Shown here: positions 10,841-19,557 of the stretch, piece after piece | Layout of the letters: the number at the start of each line of letters is the position of its first letter | How positions within the stretch are numbered: position 1 is the first letter of the stretch | Origin: Acidobacteriota bacterium | GTDB taxonomy: Bacteria; Acidobacteriota; Blastocatellia; RBC074 | NCBI GenBank assembly: GCA_016789605.1 | Contig: JAEUQO010000289.1 | Span: 72,861 to 123,395, forward strand | Direction of reading: 5' to 3' | Length of the DNA stretch: 50,535 nucleotides | Translations under genes and position numbers: made by a program | Notes under the pieces: generated by a model | The model's input: the letters and a program-made list of their open reading frames with translations, nothing else | What the model was told of the DNA's origin: nothing | The model's database searches: none

Positions 10841-10871
10841 CTTACCTTTATCGCTAGTCAGCCGCAAATGC

Positions 10872-11468
10872 TTACCACGTTCCCAAACCGAGACGCTTCA
10901 GCGCATGCGCTGTGGGGTATCCCGTTGCGGGGATTCTATTGCTGGCTTGAAAACGGCGCATCGCATCAATCGTGTTTTCATCGTATGCGCCAGTCATTTC
11001 TCCGGCGTAAAAACCACGCGCCGCCAGCGCCTGTTGAATTTGCTGGACACGACCGGAATCAATGTTGACGCTGCGCCGTTTGGAACTAACTACGAGCGGC
11101 GTTGACACATCCGTGCTCGCAGGGTTTTGGGGAGAAGGCAAAGTCAGCAGGCGGCCCACGGCAGAAGAACTGCTCGCACCGAATTCGATCACTTCGATTT
11201 GATCGGGAACGATGGTATTGGCAGGAGCCGGTTCATATGCCTGTTCTCGCACATATCTGGTGCGGCCCCGCTTGCTGCGGCGAGCGACCACCCGACGAAC
11301 ACGCCCACGGGACGATTTAGCTTGTCTACCGGAACTGCTTTTGGCTTGCGATACCGCGCGCGATTTTTTTCGGCTTTTGGCCTCAGAGCTTGTTGAAAAG
11401 GCGACAAGTAAACTGACAGCAACGAGAAACACCACAAGAATTCGGGGCAAACGAATGGGGAAATTCAT
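10872..11468 (-). CDS. Secreted peptidoglycan-binding domain protein
   Basis: This 198-aa protein has a signal peptide (about residues 5-29, ending STSSEAKS). A very basic, Ser/Arg/Lys-rich stretch follows (about 30-75, e.g. RRVVARRSKRGR). A low-complexity linker leads to a C-terminal peptidoglycan-binding domain-1 fold (about 135-195), with the pattern VQQIQQALAARGFYAGEMTGAYDENTI split over two helices, then MRRFQASN and a GxPTAHALKRLG end. It should bind the cell wall in the periplasm. ATG 11468 is chosen because AAAGGAG lies close before it; the longer frame to 11513 adds a non-signal leader. No catalytic domain is present. Confidence 0.82.
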   Translation of the reverse strand: MNFPIRLPRILVVFLVAVSLLVAFSTSSEAKSRKKSRAVSQAKSSSGRQAKSSRGRVRRVVARRSKRGRTRYVREQAYEPAPANTIVPDQIEVIEFGASSSSAVGRLLTLPSPQNPASTDVSTPLVVSSKRRSVNIDSGRVQQIQQALAARGFYAGEMTGAYDENTIDAMRRFQASNRIPATGYPTAHALKRLGLGTW

Positions 11469-11591
11469 GATTCTCCTTTGTTGTGTGTGCGGTTGTGGGT
11501 AATCCGCAGCCACCTGTTTTCAGTGTCGGCACAATCACCAAAAGAACGTGATCGGCGCCAACGACTGGCCCACGACAGATGACCAGGGAGT

Positions 11592-13163
11592 TTAGGGTTT
11601 ATTCAGCGATAGAAAAATTCGCGGATTCGGAGCCAAGCTCTGACGATAGACCTGAAGCACCACAGGTTCGTTGGGTTTCAGGCTGGCGAGCTTGCTCTTG
11701 AATTCATCCGTGTCTCTGATGGGATCGCGATTAAACGATTCGATCACATCATTCAATCGTAAACCAGCGTCTTCAGCGACACTACCGGGCTCAATACGAA
11801 CAACCAGAACGCCACGTAGATCGCCAAGCTCTTTTTCCTGCAAGCGGCGTTGCGTCAGTGTCTCAATGCGCAATCCAATGCTGGGACCACGAGGCGCTTC
11901 ATCTGCGTCTGTTAACAATACTGCCGCCGCGGCTGGCATTGCCTTCTCGCGTCCGGGCCGTCGTCCGATGGAGACTTGCAACTCCATTTCACGACCGTCA
12001 CGGAAGATCTTTAGCGGTGCGGTCGTTCCAACAGGTGTCGAAGCGACGCGGCGTACCAATTCGGCGTCATCTTTGACCTGGTGACCACGATATTCAATGA
12101 TGACGTCGTTGAGTTTCAAGCCCGCTTTGGCCGCAGGACTTTCAACGGTTTGGCCGTCTACTTCAACGGTTTCGCTGATATTACTGACAATTGCGCCGTG
12201 CTTGACCGGCAAACCATACACTTTGGCGATTTGCGGCGTTACGCGATCGGTCATTGCGCCCAAAAAGCCACGAACTACGCGGCCATTTTTGATCAACTGT
12301 TTATACAGCGAAATTGCTTCAGACGATGGCAACGCGAAGCAGATACCATTGTAATCTCCGGTGCTGGTTGCGATGGCAGAGTTGATGCCAATTACTTCGC
12401 CCGCCAGATTGATCAACGGCCCGCCAGAATTGCCGCGATTGATGGCGGCGTCTGTTTGCAAGAAATACTGAAAGCCGACTTTTTTATACAGTTCGCTGGA
12501 ATCGCGTTCGCGCGCGCTGATGATGCCTGCCGTAACCGTTTGCTCAAACCCAAAGGGCGAGCCGATTGCCAACACCCAGTCGCCTACGCGCATCTTCTCA
12601 GAGTCTCCAAAGCGCGCGGGCGTTAACGACATAGGGGCATCTACTTTGATGACAGCCAAATCCACTTCACGGTCGCTGCCAATGACACGCGCAGGCAATT
12701 CCGTTCCATCATGGAGTTTAGCCTTGATCCGGTCGGCGCCTTCGATAACGTGATGGTTGGTCAGGATATAACCTTGCGCGTCAACAATCACGCCAGAACC
12801 ATTGCCCCTGCGCACGCCTTCGCCGCTGCCATAGGAAAACGAATCCAGCGATTGGCGTGGCATCGGAGCGTCGCCTAATCCTCTTCCGCGCAAAGACGGT
12901 TGCGTAACCGTAGAGATGTTGACGACAGACGCTTCAACCTGCTGCGAAATTTCTACAAACGCAGACGACAACTCGGCGTTGATCTCCTTGTTGCCAGCTT
13001 GAGCCGGTTGGGACGATTTGTTCAGCGCGACGCCGAGCAACACTCCAACTGCCAGAAAAGAAGCTGCCACCGCCAAAAGCATCGCGCGCTGAGACGAACG
13101 GCGATACCGCTCCATGAGCTTCTCTGCCGATGCATCAGGTTGTCGAGAATTCGTTTCCAGCAT
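11592..13163 (-). CDS. HtrA/Deg-family periplasmic serine protease with two PDZ domains
   Basis: This 523-aa envelope quality-control protease is anchored by a transmembrane helix at about residues 27-46. The trypsin-like domain has the full triad: His138 (TNHHVIEG), Asp168 (EVDLAVIK) and Ser246 (GNSGGPL). Two PDZ domains follow (about 305-400 and 415-515), with motifs AGLKLNDVIIEYRG and AGLRLNDVIESFNR. It degrades or refolds misfolded exported proteins. ATG 13163 is preferred; AGGAG lies 12 nt upstream, a rather long spacing. A sigma-70-like promoter lies about 112 nt upstream. Whether it is DegP, DegQ or DegS type cannot be decided, so no symbol is given. Confidence 0.93.
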   Translation of the reverse strand: MLETNSRQPDASAEKLMERYRRSSQRAMLLAVAASFLAVGVLLGVALNKSSQPAQAGNKEINAELSSAFVEISQQVEASVVNISTVTQPSLRGRGLGDAPMPRQSLDSFSYGSGEGVRRGNGSGVIVDAQGYILTNHHVIEGADRIKAKLHDGTELPARVIGSDREVDLAVIKVDAPMSLTPARFGDSEKMRVGDWVLAIGSPFGFEQTVTAGIISARERDSSELYKKVGFQYFLQTDAAINRGNSGGPLINLAGEVIGINSAIATSTGDYNGICFALPSSEAISLYKQLIKNGRVVRGFLGAMTDRVTPQIAKVYGLPVKHGAIVSNISETVEVDGQTVESPAAKAGLKLNDVIIEYRGHQVKDDAELVRRVASTPVGTTAPLKIFRDGREMELQVSIGRRPGREKAMPAAAAVLLTDADEAPRGPSIGLRIETLTQRRLQEKELGDLRGVLVVRIEPGSVAEDAGLRLNDVIESFNRDPIRDTDEFKSKLASLKPNEPVVLQVYRQSLAPNPRIFLSLNKP

Positions 13164-13281
13164 AAATACTTCTTGCTCCTGGAACGTGTTCCTGGAATTC
13201 GGGACTCCCAACCAAACCGCGTAATCTTGATTTTGGGTAACAGGGCACTTGAAGACGTTATGTCAATGTGAAGCGCGGCGA

Positions 13282-13312
13282 ATTATAGCAAACCTATCCT
13301 GATGATTGGCAA
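13282..13312 (-). promoter_or_regulatory. Promoter of the HtrA gene
   Basis: On the minus strand TTGCCA (13307-13312) and a perfect TATAAT (13282-13287) are separated by 19 nt. This is downstream of the tRNA terminator, so the protease gene has its own start. Confidence 0.5.
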
Positions 13313-13368
13313 GTCCTTGGTGAAGTCTTCGTGGTGTGTGTTTGTTCTGGAGAGGGCTTGCTGCCAAA

Positions 13369-13410
13369 AGCAAAAAGCCGCTGGGTCACATGATCCAGCG
13401 GCTTTTTGCT
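13369..13410. terminator. Perfect 16-bp terminator hairpin after tRNA-fMet
   Basis: The arms 13369-13384 and 13395-13410 are exact reverse complements, with CCGCTGG at the loop side and an A-run/T-run at the ends (AAAAAG and CTTTTT). The loop is 10 nt. It ends 8 nt from the CCA end of the tRNA and can work in both directions. Confidence 0.85.
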
Positions 13411-13417
13411 TAAAATG

Positions 13418-13495
<78 letters not shown>

Positions 13496-13525
13496 GCAAG
13501 AAGTTGTCAAAAGCGAAACGCGAAC

Positions 13526-13552
13526 TTTATAGATCGTCCCCGGGTTTGTCAA
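13526..13552 (-). promoter_or_regulatory. Promoter of the tRNA-fMet gene
   Basis: On the minus strand there is a perfect -35 TTGACA (13547-13552) and TATAAA (13526-13531) with a 15-nt spacer. The -10 ends about 30 nt before the tRNA 5' end. Confidence 0.6.
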
Positions 13553-13584
13553 TGGGGTGACCTGAAATATTTCGTGCTTGGCGC

Positions 13585-16500
13585 TTATGGGTTGGGAGTC
13601 CGACTGGAAAGCCGTTTGTAATACTCGTCAACCAGCTTGCGATACCGTTCCGGCGCTTCGCCTTCGTCAGACAGGCGCAGGTTGTTGCGGCCCAGTTGCA
13701 TTTGCAACCGTTTGCTCAATTCCATTTCGATGCTGCGCAGCGGTTCGACGACCTGATTCCGCAGCAAGAGCGCGGTTTCCATATCGTCGCGTTGCAGTGC
13801 ATCGTTGGCTTGGCGCAAACCCTGAATAGCTTGGTCTACGCCGCGTGCAAGGTCGCGGTCGCGTCCCAAATTGCGGCGCAAGTCTTCGGCATCACGCAAG
13901 AATTCGCGCAACTCAGCGCCAGCTTGACGGCGATCTGCGCCACGAACAGGGCCGCCGCCGCCTGCCGCCTGCATGTTTTGAATGCTTGGTGCGCGGTTCT
14001 GACCATTGGGATTGGGTTGGCCTGTTTGGCCACCTTGTCCTCCTCCTTGTTGTTGGCCTTGTTGCCCCTGTTGTCCTTGCTGTCCCTGTTGGCCTTGTTG
14101 CCCCTGTTGGCCTTGTTGCCCCTGTTGTCCTTGCTGCCCCTGTTGGCCTTGCTGCCCCTGTTGGCCTTGTTGCCCCTGTTGTCCTTGCTGCCCCTGTTGG
14201 CCTTGCTGGCCGCCTTGTTGTCCCTGCTGTCCTTGCTGGCCACGTTGACCTTGTTGACCTTGCTGGCCTTGCTGGCCGCGTTGCCCTTGTTGCCCTTGTT
14301 GCCCCTGTTGCCCCTGTTGCCCCTGTTGCCCCTGCCCCTGTTGCCCTTGTTGTCCTTGCTGTCCTTGTTGACCGCGTTGTCCTGGTTGGCGGCCTTGTTG
14401 ATTTTGCGCCAACTGCTGTCCTTGTTGTCCCTGTTGTCCTTGTTGGTTTTGCTGTCCTTGTTGACCCTGTTGGCCTTGTTGGCCTTGCTGGTTACGGTTG
14501 TTGGCCTGGTTGCCTTGTTGGCCGGATTGCTGCTGACGGCCTTGTTGCTGACCATCACCGAGCTTGCGTTGCAGCGATTCCAGGTTGTCAGCCAGACGGC
14601 GGGCTTTGTCGAGATTTTCTTCGGTTTCGCCGCCGGGGCCTTTGCGTTGACTGTTCTTTTCAGCTTCGCTGAGTTGTTGCGCCAGTTGATCCAGATTTTG
14701 CTGGATCACGCGTTCGCTGGGACGCGCGACGTCAAACGCATTCGCGTCGGCCAGTTGTTTGGTGTAACGAATGCGATCTGACACGCGATTGGCGCGCAAG
14801 TTATTGGCGGCTTCGCGCAATTTGTTGGCGGCTGATTGCTGTTCCTGGCCAAGTCCACGCGCGGTTTGGTCAATGTCTTTTTCGAGATTGTTGACTTCGT
14901 TGGCCAATTGATCTTTGCGCTCGGCCAGTTGCTGTTTGGCCTGACTGGCAGACGGATCACCCGAACGCGCACGCTGGGCGACGTTTTCCAGGTCTTTGGT
15001 GATTTCCTGTTGTTGCGAGGCGGCGCTGGCCGCGCGTTGTTTCAGGTCTTGTATGGATTGTCCGCCGCGCGCTTGCCGCAATTGATTGAGTTGGCGCTGG
15101 GCGTCCTGCATTTGCTGCATAGCGCGCAAATTCCGCGAAAGCGCTTCCTGCTCTTTGTTGTTTTGCGCGGCCGATTGCGCTTTCTCCATTTCGTTGGCGG
15201 CCTGATTCAACTGATTGGCCAGGTCTTGCAGCTTCGGTTCACGGCGTTCGCGCGAAAGCTTTTCCAACTCGCGCGCCGCTTTGCGCGCTTCTTCGATCAT
15301 TTGCTGTTGCTGACGTCCGCCGCCGCCACCGCCGCTCTGATTGCGCGCAGCCTGTTGCCGCTGTTGTTGCTGCTGCTCCATTTGTTTTTGCATGCGGCGC
15401 GCCAGTTCTTCCAGTTTGCGCTTGGTTTCGTCGTCCTGTTGTTGCGCTTGTTGCTGCTGTTCGCGCTTGAGCGTTTCGTACTGGTTTTTCATCTTGTCCA
15501 GTTCCAGCTCAAACAGGTCGGCGAGTTCTTCGGCTTGCTTGCCGCTGCCCTGAGATTCGTTGCTGATCGAAACCTGAATTTCACGGAAGATGGCGTCAGC
15601 GCGCTGCAATTCGGTCAACGCTTTTTGCTCGAAAGGTTGCGCTTCTTTGCCTTTGCGGCCTTTCAGTTCTTTGGCGGCAGGTTCCATTTCCTTGGTCGCC
15701 TGAGTCAGGTGTTCGACCAGCTTTTGGAATTGCGGCTGTTGATTGATTTGCGCGCCCAGACGGCGTTTGATGCGCTCGATGATCTGATTGGCGTCTTCGC
15801 GCAGCTTGTCTTGCGACAATGCGACGGTGTCGTAATTGTCGGTCTTTTCTTTGTCGGAGTAAGTCGGTTCGTCGCGCGTGATGCGGAAGGTCGCGGCCAG
15901 AATTTCGCGTTGGCGTTTGGTCAGCGCTTGTTGCTCTTCGCCGCCGCCGCCGCCACCACCCGATTGTTGATTCTGTTTGAACTCTTTCTCAAACGGTTTG
16001 ATTTCGATGAAGTAAATGTCGCTGGTGGTTTCGTGTTGCGCGTCGCGCGCTTTGGCGTAATAGGAAACCAGATCGCCCGGCTGCAAGCCGTATTCTTCCA
16101 AAAAGAAGGTGTGCGCGCCCGACAACGTTTTGGCCGATTCGCCGCGCAGTTTTTGCAAATCCACTTTTTTCTCTTCGCCGCCGTTGATGGAGAAGTGCAA
16201 ATCCAGCGACAACACGCCGTAATCGTCTTCGGCCTTGGCCAAGGCCAGGATTTCTTCGACGCTGGTGGCTTTGGTGTCGCGTCCGGGTTTTTCAAACGTA
16301 ACGGTCGGCGGCGCGTCTTCCAGCACGGTGATGTCGTATTCGTTGGAACCGTTATAAACATCACCGTCCGAGCTGGTCAGTTCGATGTGATAGCTGGTGT
16401 TTTTGTTGACGGTGAGCGAAGCGGCAAAAGCATTGTCGCCCGCGTCTTCCATTTCGATTTTTGTGCCGTCGGCCAGAATCAGACGCGCGGCTTTGGCGCG

Positions 16501-17487
16501 ATTGGTCAGGCGCGCCGTCAATTTAACGGTCGTACCTGCAAGCACGGCGACATCCGGCGCGTCTTCGATGGTTTTGGGCGCTTGGCCTGTGTAAGAAGGG
16601 AAGAATTGCGTTTGATCAATCTGTTTGACGTACGGCAGATCAACCACCGTCAGTTTGTAAACTTCGGAGCGGCAGCCTGCTGATTCGACAAAGTATTCGG
16701 TGTCTTCCTGAATGTTGAAAATGATGTGCTGGAACTTGTCTTCATCTTTGGCCGGTTCCATCGGAACGCCCGCCCATTGATCGTCTTTGGCTCCGGCTTT
16801 GCGCAAAAAGATGGTGGCCTGTTCGGCGTTGAAATTGATCAGGCTCGCGAGCAGTTTTTGGTCAGAGCCTTTGGGCACGCGCGCAGTGCCCGGTTTGACT
16901 TCGATGCGAAGCGCGTTTGAGGCGGCGACGGAACTGGCAGGCGCGACCAATTGCGCCACACCGCTGCGAATTTCACGCGGGCCAAAGACCAGCGCGGCAA
17001 TAAAAAGCAGCAGGCTGGCAGCCGCCGCGCCGCCAAATTGCCAGAAGCGTTTGTTGGGCACGATCTCGCTGGGTTGAATTTCGCGCGCGTGGGTTTCGGC
17101 GTCGTCCACTAAACGTTCAAAAATTGCCGTGGAGGCTTGTGTCGACGGTTCAGTGCCACAGACTTCGACGGCGCTGACCAGACGTTCTTCCAGACCGGGG
17201 TGCTTTTCTTCGACCAGACGAGCCAATTGGGTGTCGCTGATTTTGCGGCGCAGCGGTCGCACCAATCCAAAATAGACAGCGGCCACAATGCTGAGCAAGG
17301 CAAAGATGCGCAAACTGATCAAGGTCGCGCTGCTAAAGCGGTAGCGATACGCCGCCATTCCGGTGAGCACCAGCATCAACGTCGTGACCGTGATGGCGAT
17401 GGCCGCACCGCGCAAAACTGTCAACAGATTCCGGCGTTTACGCACGGCGCTGATGATGCCAAACAGTTGCTCGCTCTGGTAATTCAT
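13585..17487 (-). CDS. Giant DUF4175-like membrane protein with collagen-like Gly-Gln-Gln tract
   Basis: This 1300-aa protein has N-terminal transmembrane helices at about 20-42, 50-72 and 145-165. A large periplasmic beta-rich region (about 180-510) follows, with Ig-like strands and the PPTVTFEKPG transition. Long charged, glutamine-rich coiled coils run from about 560 to 980. Residues about 983-1150 are an almost uninterrupted run of GQQ triplets, then a Pro/Asn linker. A final helical domain (about 1180-1300) carries ELREFLRDAEDLRRNLG. The head resembles DUF4175 proteins. It is the last gene of the MoxR/DUF58/BatA operon. ATG 17487 (GGGAG upstream) is chosen because the longer frame to 17592 overlaps the previous gene. 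Function unknown; a membrane-spanning periplasmic stalk or tether is inference. Confidence 0.8.
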   Translation of the reverse strand: MNYQSEQLFGIISAVRKRRNLLTVLRGAAIAITVTTLMLVLTGMAAYRYRFSSATLISLRIFALLSIVAAVYFGLVRPLRRKISDTQLARLVEEKHPGLEERLVSAVEVCGTEPSTQASTAIFERLVDDAETHAREIQPSEIVPNKRFWQFGGAAAASLLLFIAALVFGPREIRSGVAQLVAPASSVAASNALRIEVKPGTARVPKGSDQKLLASLINFNAEQATIFLRKAGAKDDQWAGVPMEPAKDEDKFQHIIFNIQEDTEYFVESAGCRSEVYKLTVVDLPYVKQIDQTQFFPSYTGQAPKTIEDAPDVAVLAGTTVKLTARLTNRAKAARLILADGTKIEMEDAGDNAFAASLTVNKNTSYHIELTSSDGDVYNGSNEYDITVLEDAPPTVTFEKPGRDTKATSVEEILALAKAEDDYGVLSLDLHFSINGGEEKKVDLQKLRGESAKTLSGAHTFFLEEYGLQPGDLVSYYAKARDAQHETTSDIYFIEIKPFEKEFKQNQQSGGGGGGGEEQQALTKRQREILAATFRITRDEPTYSDKEKTDNYDTVALSQDKLREDANQIIERIKRRLGAQINQQPQFQKLVEHLTQATKEMEPAAKELKGRKGKEAQPFEQKALTELQRADAIFREIQVSISNESQGSGKQAEELADLFELELDKMKNQYETLKREQQQQAQQQDDETKRKLEELARRMQKQMEQQQQQRQQAARNQSGGGGGGRQQQQMIEEARKAARELEKLSRERREPKLQDLANQLNQAANEMEKAQSAAQNNKEQEALSRNLRAMQQMQDAQRQLNQLRQARGGQSIQDLKQRAASAASQQQEITKDLENVAQRARSGDPSASQAKQQLAERKDQLANEVNNLEKDIDQTARGLGQEQQSAANKLREAANNLRANRVSDRIRYTKQLADANAFDVARPSERVIQQNLDQLAQQLSEAEKNSQRKGPGGETEENLDKARRLADNLESLQRKLGDGQQQGRQQQSGQQGNQANNRNQQGQQGQQGQQGQQNQQGQQGQQGQQLAQNQQGRQPGQRGQQGQQGQQGQQGQGQQGQQGQQGQQGQQGQRGQQGQQGQQGQRGQQGQQGQQGGQQGQQGQQGQQGQQGQQGQQGQQGQQGQQGQQGQQGQQGQQGQQGQQGQQGQQQGGGQGGQTGQPNPNGQNRAPSIQNMQAAGGGGPVRGADRRQAGAELREFLRDAEDLRRNLGRDRDLARGVDQAIQGLRQANDALQRDDMETALLLRNQVVEPLRSIEMELSKRLQMQLGRNNLRLSDEGEAPERYRKLVDEYYKRLSSRTPNP
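14036..14540. repeat. 9-bp tandem repeat coding (Gly-Gln-Gln)n, with 54-bp higher-order units
   Basis: About 500 bp consist of 9-bp units (CTGTTGTCC, TTGCTGCCC, CTGTTGGCC and variants on the + strand). A larger 54-bp unit is visible: the stretch starting at 14113 recurs at 14167, identical for about 42 nt. This suggests recent tandem duplication. The reading frame is kept because every unit is a multiple of three. Confidence 0.9.
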
Positions 17488-17501
17488 AAAGCACTCTCCC
17501 G

Positions 17502-19532
17502 CTAATTGATGACCCTGGCCATTTTGGTTCGCCGCGCCAGAATCGCTTCTGTGACAAACAGCAGCAGGGCTGCGATCAGCAACAGCCACCAAATGCGCTG
17601 TCGCCCTTCGACTTCTTCGTTTGTTAGTTTCTCACCCGCGGCAGCCGTCGCCGCTTTGGGATCTGCACCGGTGACCGCCGCGATAAACTCTTCCACGTTC
17701 AACTTGCTAAGGTCGGACTCTTTGCTGTCCACGTTGGCAGCAGCAAAATCCGTGGTCGTTGCATAGCGCAGCTTGTAAAAACCCGGTTCGCGCGCGTTGA
17801 CCAACAGTTCACCGGTCGCCGTTTGTTTGCGTTCGGTCAGGCGCTCTTCGCTGGGCAAATCCACGGCAGGCAACGAGCCGTCTTTGGCTGGCGACACAAC
17901 AAAGCTTTGTCCGACCGGATGCCAGGCGCGTATTTCCGGCTCGCCCAAAAAGCGCGTCATCTGCCGCACCAGTGGCAAATAGGTGGGCGTCAGCGGCAAA
18001 TCATTCCAACTGGCGTCAAAGGTCGAAGCGAAAAGCAGAATCTTGCCGCTGCCGTGTGCCGCTTCAACCAAAGCCGGATTGCCGTCCTCAAAACGCGCCA
18101 GAACGGCGGCGCCCGTGCGCGGCGTGGCGCGGTGATAACCAAACACACGTGCTGCCGCCAGACGTCCGCTGCGGCGAAAGACCTCGAAGATCGGGTGGTC
18201 GGTTTTGATCTCGCTCATGGCCACATAATCACCGCGCAGCTGTACGACCTGTTCCAGGGTGGCGGGCGCGGCATTGCCAAACGCTTGATTGAACGTGCTG
18301 GCGTCTGTGTGTGGTCCGGCAGCGATGATCAGGCCGCCGCCGCCTTCGACAAATTTCAGCAGTTGTTGCGCCAGCGCCGGGCTAACCGCCGCATCGTTCA
18401 ACAGGACAACGCGGTACTGGCTGATGTCCGACGGATTGACTGAACCGGCGGTTTTGACTTCCAGATTGAAGGGAAGGTTTTCGCCGGTGGTCAGCGCATT
18501 GCGCAGATAAAAGCTTTCGCTGCGTCCACGTGTGGCCGTTTCGAGCGCCAAGGCTTTGAGCTGTTCCGCGCGGCGCAACGTGAAATAGAACTTGTTGTCG
18601 TAAGGGAAATTGTCGCCTTCGACCTGAATCACGCCACGGTTGACGCCTTCGTTCAGGTTGAAATCGGTGAATTCGACGGTGGCCGTATCGCGCGCGGCGA
18701 TTTTCAGCTCGCGTTTTTCGACAGTGCGGTCGTTGAGCAGAAACTCAACGCGTACGCCGGTTTTTTCTTCGTCGCTGAAATTGGCAATGCGAGCAGAAAG
18801 TTTGTCGGCGTATTTCGCCTGATAGATCAACGGCTGTGCGTTGACTTCGCTGATGGCCAGATTCGGTGAATTGGATTCGCCCAGGTCAATCGGCACCAGC
18901 TTGAGGTCTTTTGCCAGGCGATAGGCGGCTTCGGCTGGGTTTTGTCCGGCAGCCTGGAAATCTGAAATCAGTACGATGCGTTTGTCCGCCGCGCCGACTT
19001 CTTTGAAAAGCGTTTCCGCGCCGCGCAACGCCTGGACGTAATCTGTCGCGCTTGCGCCGGGTTGAATGTTGTTGAGCGCGGCTTTGAGCTGGGCGACGTC
19101 AGTCGTGAATTTATTTTGCACATCGTACGCTTGCCCAAAGGTGAGCAGGGCGACGCGATCATTGCCAGCGGCTTGATCGAGCAAGGCGCGCGCGCGGTTT
19201 TTAGCCTGTTCGAAGCGATTGCCGTAACGCAAACTGAACGAGGTGTCGAGCAAAATCACCTGTGCGCGTTGGCTGGTTTGTTCGGCTTGGCCGCTGCCGA
19301 AATACGGCCGCACAAAGGCCAGCGCCAGCAACAAAAACGCCAGACAGCGTAACAACAACAACAGCCAGTTGTGCAATTGTCGCCGTCGGATGGTGCGTTG
19401 CGGCACACGCCGCACAAACATCAGCGACGGGAATTCGACGCGCGGCGCTTTGGTGCGCCGCACCAGATGCACAATGATCGGCGCCGCCACCGCGACAAGT
19501 CCTAACAGAAATAATGGATTGAGAAATGACAC
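17502..19532 (-). CDS. BatA-like membrane protein with VWA domain
   Basis: This 676-aa protein starts with the aerotolerance-regulator N-terminal (BatA) domain: SFLNPLFLLGLVAVAAPIIVH, a basic segment (VRRTKAPRVEFPS) and a second helix (LLLLLRCLAFLLLALAFVRP). A VWA domain (about 90-250) has the metal site DTSFS and a later SDFQAAG. A long periplasmic region includes a GATase-1-like segment around VEGGGGLIIAAG. A last transmembrane helix lies near 650-668. It begins with GTG 19532 behind GGTGAG, 25 nt after the orphan gene. It probably is a metal-dependent partner of the MoxR ATPase. Substrate unknown. Confidence 0.82.
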   Translation of the reverse strand: MSFLNPLFLLGLVAVAAPIIVHLVRRTKAPRVEFPSLMFVRRVPQRTIRRRQLHNWLLLLLRCLAFLLLALAFVRPYFGSGQAEQTSQRAQVILLDTSFSLRYGNRFEQAKNRARALLDQAAGNDRVALLTFGQAYDVQNKFTTDVAQLKAALNNIQPGASATDYVQALRGAETLFKEVGAADKRIVLISDFQAAGQNPAEAAYRLAKDLKLVPIDLGESNSPNLAISEVNAQPLIYQAKYADKLSARIANFSDEEKTGVRVEFLLNDRTVEKRELKIAARDTATVEFTDFNLNEGVNRGVIQVEGDNFPYDNKFYFTLRRAEQLKALALETATRGRSESFYLRNALTTGENLPFNLEVKTAGSVNPSDISQYRVVLLNDAAVSPALAQQLLKFVEGGGGLIIAAGPHTDASTFNQAFGNAAPATLEQVVQLRGDYVAMSEIKTDHPIFEVFRRSGRLAAARVFGYHRATPRTGAAVLARFEDGNPALVEAAHGSGKILLFASTFDASWNDLPLTPTYLPLVRQMTRFLGEPEIRAWHPVGQSFVVSPAKDGSLPAVDLPSEERLTERKQTATGELLVNAREPGFYKLRYATTTDFAAANVDSKESDLSKLNVEEFIAAVTGADPKAATAAAGEKLTNEEVEGRQRIWWLLLIAALLLFVTEAILARRTKMARVIN

Positions 19533-19557
19533 AATTGCTCACCAAGAGAAGCGAAAT

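Larger units (their letters stand above)
10457..10871. other. Intergenic region of 415 nt: promoter and two hairpins, no convincing gene
   Basis: Short open frames on both strands here lack ribosome-binding sites and family patterns. What can be seen is a perfect -10 for the sigma gene (10588-10593), a stem-loop GCAAGCA/TGCTTGC (10690-10696 with 10713-10719), a 19-bp motif repeated near plsX (10685-10703), and a hairpin at 10803-10840 after the peptidoglycan-binding gene. Confidence 0.6.

Noticed and set aside
14036..14540. Tandem repeat considered as a CRISPR array
   Set aside because: There are no unique spacers; the units are 9-bp codon repeats in a protein frame, and no cas genes are seen.
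13696..14781. Long plus-strand frames rich in Leu (LLPLLALLPLL) or Cys-Pro
   Set aside because: They are antisense readings of the Gly-Gln-Gln repeat. The periodic 9-bp unit keeps all frames open, and there is no ribosome-binding site.
14836..16683. 615-aa plus-strand frame rich in Leu and Phe
   Set aside because: It is antisense to the DUF4175-like coiled coils; the composition follows from the glutamine/alanine codons of the real gene.
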